Of a stretch of 64,000 nucleotides of DNA, positions 38,701 through 50,729 are shown piece after piece. The notes under the pieces are model-generated. The model had not been told where the DNA came from, made no database searches, and worked only from the letters and a program-made list of their open reading frames with translations. Both the position numbers and the translations under genes were made by a program. Source of the stretch: Myotis daubentonii (lineage: Eukaryota > Chordata > Mammalia > Chiroptera > Vespertilionidae); assembly GCF_963259705.1 (NCBI RefSeq), contig NC_081842.1, forward strand, positions 183,896,349 through 183,960,348, in the 5' to 3' direction. Numbering within the stretch: position 1 is the first letter of the stretch; every line of letters begins with the position of its first letter.

Positions 38701-41700
38701 AGTATTATTATTTATTACAGTGATAAAGGGGCTACCAAATAATGAAAACAGAGTGAAAGATCAGTCACTGTTAGCCCAAAAATCAACACACATACAAAAA
38801 TTCCCTGTATAGTTTATAGGAGATTCGTATTACAACTTAGGCATATGACACATTTTGCATTCTTTTGTCTTTTATTGCTGCACTGAACACAAGCAACTAA
38901 AATGAGTTTAGCGAACTTCAGCAGTTTCTATCATTCAGTGGGTTCTCTGAAGATATAAATACTGAAATTCTAAGTCAAAAGAATGTCCCATATTAAAATG
39001 TATCCGCCTTCTTTTTCCACATCCATACTAAGGAGTGAGGCCTTTCCTCTAAAAGATGTAAACTCCATTGTTTCTTAGTTTTACTAATTTATGCTTGACA
39101 TCTTCAATGAGTCATTTACCAAAATTTTGCTTTGTTCTTATCAAAATATTTTAAATAATTCTGAAGCTAACCTAAAAATTCACAGGCCATCATTTTGTGT
39201 CTAATAAACAAAACTGAGCTTATATTATCTTGATGCTGAACTCTGGCTTCTGGTTGAAAGAAGCTAATAATAATTTGTTTTTATTTCCCATTTTTTCTTC
39301 CATGCCATCCCATTTGTCCAACTTTCTGATCCAATCCTTTAAAATGGCTTTGATCTTTTGAAAAACTAGTCCAAAATTTGTATTTTGTTTTACTCCCCTA
39401 TCCCTCTTATGTTATAAAATGCATTGCCACAGTGTTAAAAATATCAGATGAGTGTTTGCATACCTTTTATATTCCTGTATCAATATACTAAAAAGAACAT
39501 TACTGAGGTGAAATTTACATGACATAAAGTTAACCATTTTAAAGTGAGTTCAGTGGTATTTAATACATTCACAGTGTTGGGCAACCACCACCTTACCCAG
39601 TTCCAAATCATTCCCATCACCAGAAGTACAACCCCTCGCTCGTGAACCAGTGTCTCCTCACTCCCCCTCCAAACACCGATCTGCACTCTGTCTCCACGCA
39701 TTTATTCTGGATGGTTCATATCATGGAACATTACAGCATGTGACCATTACGTCTGGCTTTTTTCACTTAGAATAAAGTTTTTGAAGCTCTTCTGTGGTGC
39801 AACATATATCGGTACTTCATTTATTTTTATGGCTGAATAATATTTCATTATATATACAGCTGACCTTTGAACAACAGAGGGGTTACTGATCCCTTGTGCA
39901 GTCAAAAGTACACCTATAACTTTTGGCTCCCCCCAAAATTAAGTACAGTCCCTTGGTATCCATGAGGGATTGATTCCAGGACCCCTGTGAATAACAAAAT
40001 CTGTGGATTCTCAAGTAGAACAATGCTGACAGTTGGACCTCCACATTCACGGATACCAATTACAGATCGAAAGTACTGTTTTGGACCTGCAGTTAGTTGA
40101 ATCCTCAGATACGAAGCTTGGGGATACAGAGGAATGACTATATTTATTTAAAAATGCACATATAAACAGACTCCCCTCCCCCCCAGTTAAAACCTCTGTT
40201 GTTCAAAGGTTAGATGTATATATAACACAATTTATTTATTTATCCTTCCACCCATGGGCCTTTGGGCTATGTCCACTTTTTTACTACCATGAATAGTGCT
40301 ACTGTGAACACATGTGTAAATGTACTTGTTATGAGTACCCTTTTCCAATTCTTTTTTTAAAAATATATTTTTATTGATTTCAGAGAGGAAGGGAGAGGGA
40401 GAGGGAGAGTAGAAACACAAAATACCGACTTCTGCGCATGGGCCACAAAGTTTCAGTCGCGCTGTACGTGCGCGCCCACACGTGGTATTTTGTGGAAGAG
40501 CCACACTCAAGGGGCCAAAGAGCCGCATGTGGCTCGCGAGCGCGGTTTGCCGACCATGGACTTAGGGACTGCTACATCAAGAGCAGGTTTTGAGGGAAGA
40601 GTAAGAGGTCAGAGTTGAACTTGCTAAGCTTGAGATGCCTACTCAAATAGAGCTGTCAAGTGGGCAGTAAGCACTCAAGTCTACAAAACAGGAGAGAGAT
40701 TCAGGCTGGAGAACGACACTTAGAAGACATCAGCAGAGAGACAGTATTTAAGGCCAGAGGACTGGACAGATCACCAAGGAAATGGTCAGAGACAAATGAA
40801 CTTAAAAGGACTAAGCTTTGGGTATTCTGAAATGAGTGAGAGGTTCAGGGAGATGAACACAGACAGATATTACAATTGTGAGAGATGAAGGATGATGCCT
40901 CAGGAGCCCAGGACTTCTTATGGATTCTTGACCATCTGAGATCAGAGCTGGTGGTTTCAAGACCAAAAGTGGCAGCAAAGTTGGGAGGGATTTGGCTAGC
41001 AGCAGTGTTCTGGAGCCACTGTTCATGGTGGACGGGACAATCTTATTCTGAACATGCAGTGTTCAGCCATGACTTCCTGTTGCAGTCAGTGGAGGCACAA
41101 CATCTAGGGCTCCTTCTTGGGGATCCTTTTATTTTAATTTATGTGGAGAGTGGCCACAGCATTTAGACAGGTTCAAGCCTGGGACTAATGAGAGGGCAAG
41201 ATCCTCTCGTGGCAAAGCCATGTACAAGTCCCAGCACAATTAAAACCAAAGGCTATAGTTGTAAGCTTGAACCTATAGTCCGAACACGTGGCCCCACGTG
41301 TCTGAGTAATGTGGGCTTGATAGAGTTCAGGTGCATGTAACTGAGTAGATTCGAAACCCATGAGAATGTTGTAAACATCTTGACCACACCCTTACTTTGC
41401 CTCATGGAATCTGGCTATAAAATAAAGACTCGGCTTGTAGTCTGTGTCGCTGTTGCTAGCTCTCCATCAGAGAGGACAGCATCCCACCCAGACCCAGCTT
41501 TTCTCTCGTCTGTCTTTTCTCAATCCTTCACGGCCCTCTCAGGCTCACCAAACCTGGCTGAGCTGGCTCGGCACAAATTTATACCTGTGGTTAAATATTG
41601 TCTTCCACATATAGCACTAGGGACAGCTAACCAATAGTCAATGAAATACCACTTCTATGCCCTGTTTTGCATATTTCACCAACTCCTATTATTCTTTTGA

Positions 41701-44700
41701 AAAGAGAATAAGAAATGTATTCCTAAGAGAAAAGAAATGTATTCCTTGAAATCCAGAAAATATAATACTCCTCAGATTTTAGGGCCATCTGTAGTGAGTA
41801 CTGCATACAGGATGTGTGGAATTCTAGGGATGCTTATAACAAGGATTATCCCAGTTGGCAGTTAAACAAAAGCCTATCTAAGAAAATGTTATTGAAACTG
41901 ACACCGGAAAAATTAGCCCTGGCAGATTTGGCTCAGTGGATAGAGCACTGGCCTGTGGACTGAAGGGTCCTGGGTTGGATTCCGGTCAAGGGCACGTACT
42001 TTGATTGCAGGCTCAATCCCTGGCCCCAGTTGGGGCGCATGCAGGAGGCAACCAATCAATGTGACTCTTTCACATCAATGTTTCTCTCTCAGTCTCTCCC
42101 CCTCCCTTTCACACTCTCTAAAAATCAATGGATATTTATCCTCGGGTGAGGGTTAACAAAAATAAAAATTTTAAAAAGTGAGTGAGCGTTAGGCAGGTGA
42201 AGAGGAGGGGAAGTGTGCATCAATAAAATAGCTTGTGCAAGGGCTATAAAGCAAAAAAAAGAACATAGTTTAGGAAGTAATAAGAAAGACTATGGGTATA
42301 AATGAAAAAATGAATGAGAGGAAAAGTAGAATGTTGTGGTTGATTAAAGAAATAATGTATATAATGAAATATGCTTTTTCAAATATGAAGTGAAGATTTA
42401 TTAGACACAACACAGTTCAATTCTCCAAGGCTGTGAGAGATACAATTATGTTGAATTGAAACTAAATTAGAAGTCAGTCTGCTAAATCAGGTAAGAAAAA
42501 TAAGTGATAATAAATTGGTGAACTTCATTGAAAATGAAATGTAATAAATGATAAGAAATGCAGTTACTATTTTTGAACAAAGATTTCTGAAACTGCACAA
42601 CCATAAACCCAGAAGACAGAATTCAGATAAAGACAAATAATATGAATGACAGCTGTTGTCATGAATGTCATCAGTCAATACTGAAATAACTGGGGAGCCT
42701 CATAGCTTTCGCAGATATATTAAGCAGACCCAATTCCCAACACAAAGCACCATCTTGCAAACACCAAGGATAGTAATATACTATGTTAGCGGTTTGGGGA
42801 TGACCTCTGATCATTTTACTTCTGGACAGTAAGCTCCCACAAGGCAAGCAAAATGTTCTTACTCATCTTTGTATTTCGTAACAAAGAATATGCTTAATCA
42901 ATGTTTATGAATCAAATAATAAAATTTCAAATATGAGAAATAAAACAAGTTTTCAAAGCATACTCTCTTTATAGTTCACTTTGAAGATTTGCCTCTACCT
43001 AGTCTAGTATATTAATGCTTGATATTTCTTTCCATGTAGGGCTAAAAGCTAAAAACTGCTAATCGTATCCCAGAAAAAAAATTAAGCATACACTAGCTAC
43101 TATTTTCCATTCTCCTGAAAAAAGCCAACACAGAGATACAGAGGCAGAGCTGCCTCAAACAGATTGTCGAGCTGCAGCGGGAAGGCCGGGGAGGGTTGGG
43201 GGGCAGGAGGTAGGGGGGTAAGAGATCAACTAAAGGACTTGTATGCATGCATATAAGCATAACCAATGGACATAAGACACTGGGTGATAGGGGAGGCTAG
43301 GGGACTGTCTAGGGCGGGGGGATAAAATGGATACATATGTAATACCCTTTGTAATACTTTAAGCAATAAAAAAAAAAAAAAAAAAAGCCAACACAGAGAA
43401 AACCATGGGTAAAGGCTTTCTTAACATAGGTCACACTCACACATAGCAATGCGGAGCCCTGAGCTTCTAAGTCCAGTAAAACATTTGTGTGATTCTAAGT
43501 GCATAACAAGTACACAATGTTTACTGAATGTACAAATGAGTAAGTAAATAGAAGTTTGAATAAAGAAAGAAGAAAGAAAAAAAAAGAGAGAGAAGGAGGA
43601 AATTATTTCATACCAAGAAGTAGTGAAAGAAGTAATCAGGGAGATACCACCCTGCCTAATAACACAAGTTTAAAGAAATAACACATTTTAACCATTATAA
43701 TATCAAGCTAAGTTTTAAAATAACACTTATTTTAAACCACAATGTTTACTACTAGACATTTCAGAAATTATTTTAAGAAAATTTTAAATTCAAGAAAGAT
43801 TTCACATGACAAATAGATAAAGGTTTATGCAGCTGTTAATATGTATATAGTATGCACAATTTCGTTTTAGTTACAAAATACAGCTTAATTTAAGATGCAA
43901 TCATTTGCTTCTGGAACCTTACTTAAATGTCATTTCAGGACTTAAAGTGACTTGTGCTTAAACATTAAGGACAGTCAAACATAACATGTTTTGACAGTAA
44001 AGGAAAAATGAAGAGATTCCACCATGAATATATAAAGTTTATTTTATATACTGATCAGAATGCAAATCTATCACTGATTATCACAACATCCAAAGGTCAA
44101 AAGCACAACCAATGACTAAATAAGTCACAAATTTAATATCTTGCTAATTATAAATTTCCCCATTATTGATCTAAAGGTCAGTGGTCGGAAAACTCATTAG
44201 TCAACAGAGCCAAATAGCAACAGTACAACGACTGAAATTTCTTTTGAGAGCCAAATTTTTTAAACTTAAACTATATAGGTAGGTACATTGTTATTAACTT
44301 AATTAGGGTACTCCTAAGGCTTAGGAAGAGCCACACTCAACAGGCCAAAGAGGCACATGTGGCTCACGAGCCACAGTTTGCAGACCACGGATCTAGCTCA
44401 TACGTTATTATAAACTGATTTCACTGTCAATTAATTAAAAATAAACTTTATAAATAATCCTCTATTTTTCAACTTCATTGAACTATGAAAAATACACCTT
44501 CATGATAAATCTTTTTTAAAAATATATATATTTTACTGATTTTTTACAGAGAGGAAGGGAGAGGGATAGAGAGTTAGAAACATCGATGAGAGAGAAACAT
44601 CGATCAGCTGCCTCCTGCACACCCCCTACTGGGGATGTGCCCGCAACCAAGGTACATGCCCTTGACTGGAATCGAACCTGGGACCCTTTAGTCCACAGGC

Positions 44701-45522
44701 CGACGTTCTACCCACTAAGCCAAACTGGTCAGGGCTTCATGATAAATCTTACCTCATTGTATCTGTTGCTGGGAATTTTGATGCTGGTTTTCCGAACTTC
44801 CATATCAACCACCAAACCTTGAACTATTGGCAATGTATACTGGTAATTTCTGAAGTCCTGGGCAAAAGCAGATTGAAGTGGAATAAAGAAGTAATCAATG
44901 ACAGGATTCCATTTATAGAAATAAAATTAGCAAAAATGGAAACAATGTCAAATGAAAAGCTTCAATTCATCTAAATAATAATAATAATAATGAGAGCTCC
45001 ATTGTGTACTGGTATGTGTACTCCAGCTCTTCATTAAACTGTAAACTCTTAGAAGTAAATTTAAGTTTCATATACCTCTTATATACAATATTAAACAAAT
45101 ATCTGAACACTTACCCTGCTTTAACACCACTTAACACTTTCCATGTTTATTTTTTAAGAGGTCCAGTGCACAGATTTGTGCACTGGTGGGAGCATGGCCT
45201 GCGGGGATCAGCCCGCTGTGGGAGCACCGCTCATCCCAGTCAGCCAAGTGGCGCTCCCACTGTGGGAGCACACTGACCATCAGGGGGCAGCTCATGCGTT
45301 GAGTGTCTGCCCCCGGTGGTCCGTGCACGTCATAGCGACTGGTTGATGAGTCATTCTGATCATTCCACTGTTCGGTTGCTGGGCTTTTCTATAGATAGAT
45401 AGATTAACTGCCTCCTCCTGTTAAGGAAAGCTCCAAGAGGGTAAGAACTCTCTCTTGTTTTGTTCTAATTATATTCCAAATACCTGGAACAACCTAGGCC
45501 CTGAATGAATATTTGCAGGGTA

Positions 45523-45571
<49 letters not shown>

Positions 45572-48500
45572 CATCTAGTCTGGCTGAAGCAAAATGAGCA
45601 AGAGGGTTAGGAGTCGAGGTCAAAGTGACAGCAAACAGCTAGATTTCACAGGGTCTTACAGGCCACCATATGGACCTCTACATTTTCTTTTTTTTGGCCA
45701 GGTTTGTGCTTGGACAGTATTCACACAAAGATGTGTGTTGGCTTTACATTTAACGAAATGAGTAATTAAAAATTTGGTTTTAAATATGAAAAAAACCAAG
45801 ACCAGTATCCCATGCTATCACAACACTGAGGCCAGGATGACCATCACCATCTGGGGGCGGGGGAGGGGGAAAGATTAATGCTGAGCACACGTGTCTGTTG
45901 TTATAGGGGATTCTGGAATGTTTGAGGGCTACCCAGGGACGTGGGAAGGAGATCGGATAAACATAATAAAAATAATCAAGGCAAGAGACAGTGATAATTT
46001 CAACCCAGACGTTAACAGTTCAAAAGGTTGTGAGAAGTTTTCAGATTCTAGATATATTCTAGATACACTCCAGAATGCTTAGCTTAAAATAAAAACAAGA
46101 CAGAATGCTCTATGCTTTATTTATTTTTTAAATTAAATCTTTATTGTTCAGATTATTACAGTTGTTCCTCTTTTTCCCCCCATAGCTCCCCTCCACCCAG
46201 TTCCCACCCCAACCTCTGCCCTTACCGCCCACCCCCATCCTCATCCATAGGTGTATGATTTTTGTCCAGTCTCTTCCCGCACCCCCCAAACCCCTTTCCC
46301 CCCTGAGAATAGTCAGTCCACTCCCTTTCTATGCCCCTGATTCTATTATATTCACCAGTTTATTCTGTTCATCAGATTATTTATTCACTTGATTTTTAGA
46401 TTCACTTGTTGATAGATGTGTATTTGTTGTTCATGATTTGTATCTTTACCTTTTTCTTCTTCTTCCTCTTCTTAAAGGATACCTTTCAGCATTTCATATA
46501 ATACTGGTTTGGTGGTGATGAACTCCTTTAGCTTTTTCTTATCTATGAAGCTCTTTATCTGACCTTCAATTCTGAATGATAGCTTTGCTGGATAAAGTAA
46601 TCTTGGTTGTAGGTTCTTGGTATTCATCACTTTGAATATTTCTTGCCCCTCCCTTCTGGCCTGCATAGTTTCTGTTGAGAAATCAGCTGACAGTCGTATG
46701 GGTACTCCCTTGTAGGTAACTGACTTTCTTTCTCTTGCTGCTTTTAAGATTCTCTTTGTCTTTTGCTTTTGGCATTTTAATTATGATGTGTCTTGGTGTG
46801 GACCTCTTTGTATTCCTTTTGTTTGGTGTTCTCTGCGCTTCCTGGACTTGTAAGTCTATTTCTTTCACCAGGTGGGGGAAGTTTTCTGTCATTATTTCTT
46901 CAAATAGGTTTTCAATATCTTGCTCTCTCTCTTCTTCTGGCACCCCCATAATTCGGATGTTGGTACGCTTGAAGATGTCCCAGAGGCTCCTTACACTATC
47001 TTCATATTTTTGGATTCTTTTTTCTTTTTGTTTTTCCAGTTGGGTGATTTTTTCTTCTTCGTATTTCAAATTGTTCACTTGATTCTTGCGATCCTCTAGT
47101 CTGCTGTTGGAACTCTGTATAATATTCTTTATTGCAGTCAGTGTATGCTTAATTTCTAGTTGGTCCTTGTTCATATCCTCGAGGGTCTTACTAGATTTCT
47201 TGAGGGTCTCACTAAATTTATCGGCAGTTTCTAGAAAATTCTTGAAAAACCTTATGAATTTGGTTTTGAACTCTATATCCAGTAGTTTGCTTTCCTCCAT
47301 TTCTGTTCTTTGTGACCAGTTTCTTTTTTTAAAAAATTTATTTATTTAATTATACAGCCCGCATACCATAGTACATTCTTATCATGAATCCACATTTACT
47401 TAGATTACAATGCACTGGTGAAGTTGCAAGCTTATCACTGCGTTATACATTTATAATGACCTGTTTCTTTGTCTCCACAGTTTTTATGCTTCCCTGTGTT
47501 GGTAGAGTGGCTTTGTGTGCTAGGTGTCCTATAGGGCCCAGTGGTTCAGCCTCACAATTACCTGAGGTGGACACTCTTGGTGCACCCCCTTGTGGGCTTT
47601 GTGCACAGTCTTGTTGTAGTTAAGCCTTGATTGTTGTAGGTATCACTGGGAGGAATTGACCTCCAGGCCAATTGGCTGTGAGAATCAGCTGTGTCTACAG
47701 TGGGAGAACTTCTGTGCTGGAGACAGCCTTATAGGGCAAGACTTGCTTCAGTGGGGCTTTGGTGCTCACTGAGTCTGCCCCCTGAATGTGTCCCTTATAG
47801 ATCTGAGGAGTTGTAATCTGGAAGGTCCCACTCTGACCACTGGGTACACTGGCTCTTGGATCTCTAAGGAGGTGCTAATTTAGCCTCTGCCTGAGGCTAC
47901 CCAGCAGGAGCTACGGAGAGATCTGCAGATTCCTCTTCTTTGTTTGGGATTTGGTGCCCAGATGGGGCCCAGCTGTGAAGCAATGCAAGCTGCTGTGGGG
48001 CCTTGGACCTTCTTTTGGAAGTTCTGGGTCTGTCTAGCCCAGCTGCAGTTTGTTAGGTAATTTTCAGATTGCAAAGGGCCAGGCCTTTCATATGCAAAAG
48101 CCTCTGTGCACAGCTTGGGTGGGGCGGAGTCTCAGGAGATCAACAGGGTGGAGCAAACAGCTCTGGCAGATCCTCAGTCCCACCCTAAGAGGTCCTGAAT
48201 CTCAGTGTCCCAGTAATCGCTGCAAGCACCTCTCAGAGAAAGCCACCCTCGAGTTCCGACCGATTTCAGACAGTCCAGTTTCTCCCGGTATGAGTCTGGG
48301 TCCCCAGAGACTCACCCAGAACTGGAGTTCAGAGCAGTCGGGAGCTTGAGACTTACTCCTGATTGAAAAAGACAACCGCATCCTCAGTTGCCAGCCCTTT
48401 CCGCATGCGCCTCCGTACCTCTGCACTTTACTTCCGCACCTCCTGAGTCTCAGTGTGCTTTTCTCTTTCCTTCTAGTTGTAGAATTCCACTCAGCCAGCC

Positions 48501-50676
48501 TTCCTGTGGTTCTGGATGATTTCCATTTTGTCTTTTATTTATTTATTTTTTTTTTATTTTTTTTAATTAAATCTTTATTGTTCAGATTATTACATTTGTT
48601 CCTTTTTTTCCCCCCCCCATAACTCCCCTCCTCCCAGTTCCCGCCCCACCCTCCGCCCTCACTCCCCACCCACTGTCCTCATCCATAGGTGCACGATTTT
48701 TGTCCAGTCTCTTCCCACATCTCCCACACCCCTTTCCCCCCCAAGAATAGTCAGTCCATTCCCTTTCTATGTCCCTGATTCTATTATAATCAACAGTTCA
48801 TTCTGTTCATCAGATTATTTATTCACTTGATTCTTAGATTCACTTGTTGATAGATGCATATTTGTTGTTCATAATTTGTATCTTTACCTTTTTCTTCCTC
48901 TTCCTCTTCTTAAAGGATACCTTTCAGCATTTCATAGAATCCTGGTTTGGTGGTGATGAACTCCTTTAGCTTTTCCTTATCTGTGAAGCTCTTTATCTGA
49001 CCTTCAATTCTGAATGATAGCTTTGCTGGATAAAGTAATCTTGGTTGTAGGTTCTTGGCGTTCATCACTTTGAATATTTCTTGCCACTCCCTTCTGGCCT
49101 GCAAAGTTTCTGTTGAGAAATCAGCTGACAGTCGTATGGGTATTCCCTTGTAGGTAACTGAGTTACTTTCTCTTGCTGTTTTTAAGATTCTCTCTTTATC
49201 TTTTGCTCTTGGCATTTTAATTATGATGTGTCTTGGTGTGGTCCTCTTTGGATTCCTTTTGTTTGGGGTTCTCCGCGCTTCTTGGACCTGTAAGTCCATT
49301 TCTTTCACCAGGTGGGGGAAGTTTTCTGTCATTATTTCTTCAAATAGGTTTTCAATATCTTGCTCTCTCTCATCTTCTGGCACCCCTATAATTCTGATGT
49401 TGGTACGCTTGAAGCTGTCCCAGAGGCTCCTTACACTATCCTCGCATTTTTGGATTCTTTTTTCATTTAGCTTTTCCCGTTGGATGTTTTTTGCTTCCTC
49501 GCAATTCAAATCATTGACTTGATTCTTGCGCTCCTCTGGTCTGCTGTCGGGCGTCTGTTTAATATTCGTTATTTCAGACCGTGTGTGCTTAATTTCTAGT
49601 TGGTTCCCCAATATAAGATCGAGGGTCTTATTAGTTTTCGTGTAGATCTCATTAAGTCTATGGGCAGCTTCTAAACAGTTCTTGAGAGACCTTAAAAGTG
49701 TGGTTCTGAACTCTATTTCTTCCATTGACAATTTTGTCCTGTTTCTTTGTCTCCGCATTTTGTTATGCTTCTTTGGTGCACCCCCTAGTGGTCTTTGTTC
49801 GCAGTCTTATAGATAAATCTTGATTGTTGTAGCTAATTCCAGGGAGGGTTTGACCTCCAGGCCAAGTGGCTATGAGAATCAGCTGTGTCAGCAGTGAGAG
49901 AACTTCTGTCCTCTAGGGAGGTGCTAATCTAGCCTTTGCCTGAGGCTATCCGGTAAATGTCTCTGTGCAGGGCTTGGGCAGGGCGGGTCGCACAGGATCA
50001 ACAGGGTGGGCCGGAGAGAGCAGTTATGGCGGCTCTCAGTCCTGTCCCCAGGGGCTCTGCCTCTCTGAGTCCCAGCACCCGCTGCAAAGCTCGGAGAGAA
50101 AGCTGCACTCGCTCTGACCGAAGCCAGACAGTCCCGCTTCTCCCGTTTGAGCCTGGGTCCCTAAAGACTCGCCTGTATCTGGAGCTCAGAGTCTGCGACT
50201 CCCTCCCGATTGAAAACAACAACCGCGCCCTCGCCGCCAGCCCACTCCGCGCACTCCGCACCTCAGAATTTGACTTCAGCACTGCGCCTCCTCTGAGTGT
50301 CCGTATGCGTTTCTCTTTCCTCCTAGTTGTAGGACTTCCACTCAGCTAGCGTTCCTGTGGTTCTGGGCGATGTCCGTTCTGTGTTTTAGTTTCACTTTTG
50401 AAGTAGTTGTTCAAAGCAGCAAACTCCGGCGTTAACCTATGCCGCCATCTTGGTTCTCCCATTTTGTCTTTTAGTTGTATTTTTGAAGTGGTTGTGCGAG
50501 GCAGCAATTTTCGGTGTTTCCCTATGCCACCATCTTGGTTTCTCGCTCTGTGCTTTAATTATTCATTACCTCTAGTCCTCATAATAATCCTGCAAGGTCA
50601 CTTAGATAATAAGTGTACAATCAGGGGCTAGAATCCTATACTATTTCATTCCAAGGCTCCCTGTACTTGGAAAAGA

Positions 50677-50729
<53 letters not shown>

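Larger units (their letters stand above)
46115..50550 (-). mobile_element. HAL1 copy 1 (half-LINE), split by a second HAL1
   Basis: On the minus strand the 5' end ('gagaaaccaagatggtggca') is at about 50550-50474. The body resumes at 48537 and ends at the 3'UTR and A-rich tail near 46115. It has an ORF1 followed directly by a 3'UTR, with no ORF2. Its own target duplication appears as 'gctctatgctttatttatt' and 'gctctgtgctttaattatt', with mismatches. Confidence 0.88.

Noticed and set aside
46735..47349. Open frames on the + strand with hydrophobic, membrane-like products
   Set aside because: They are the antisense of HAL1 ORF1, as is the one at 49223-49522. The Leu/Ser/Phe richness comes from reversed Glu/Lys codons.
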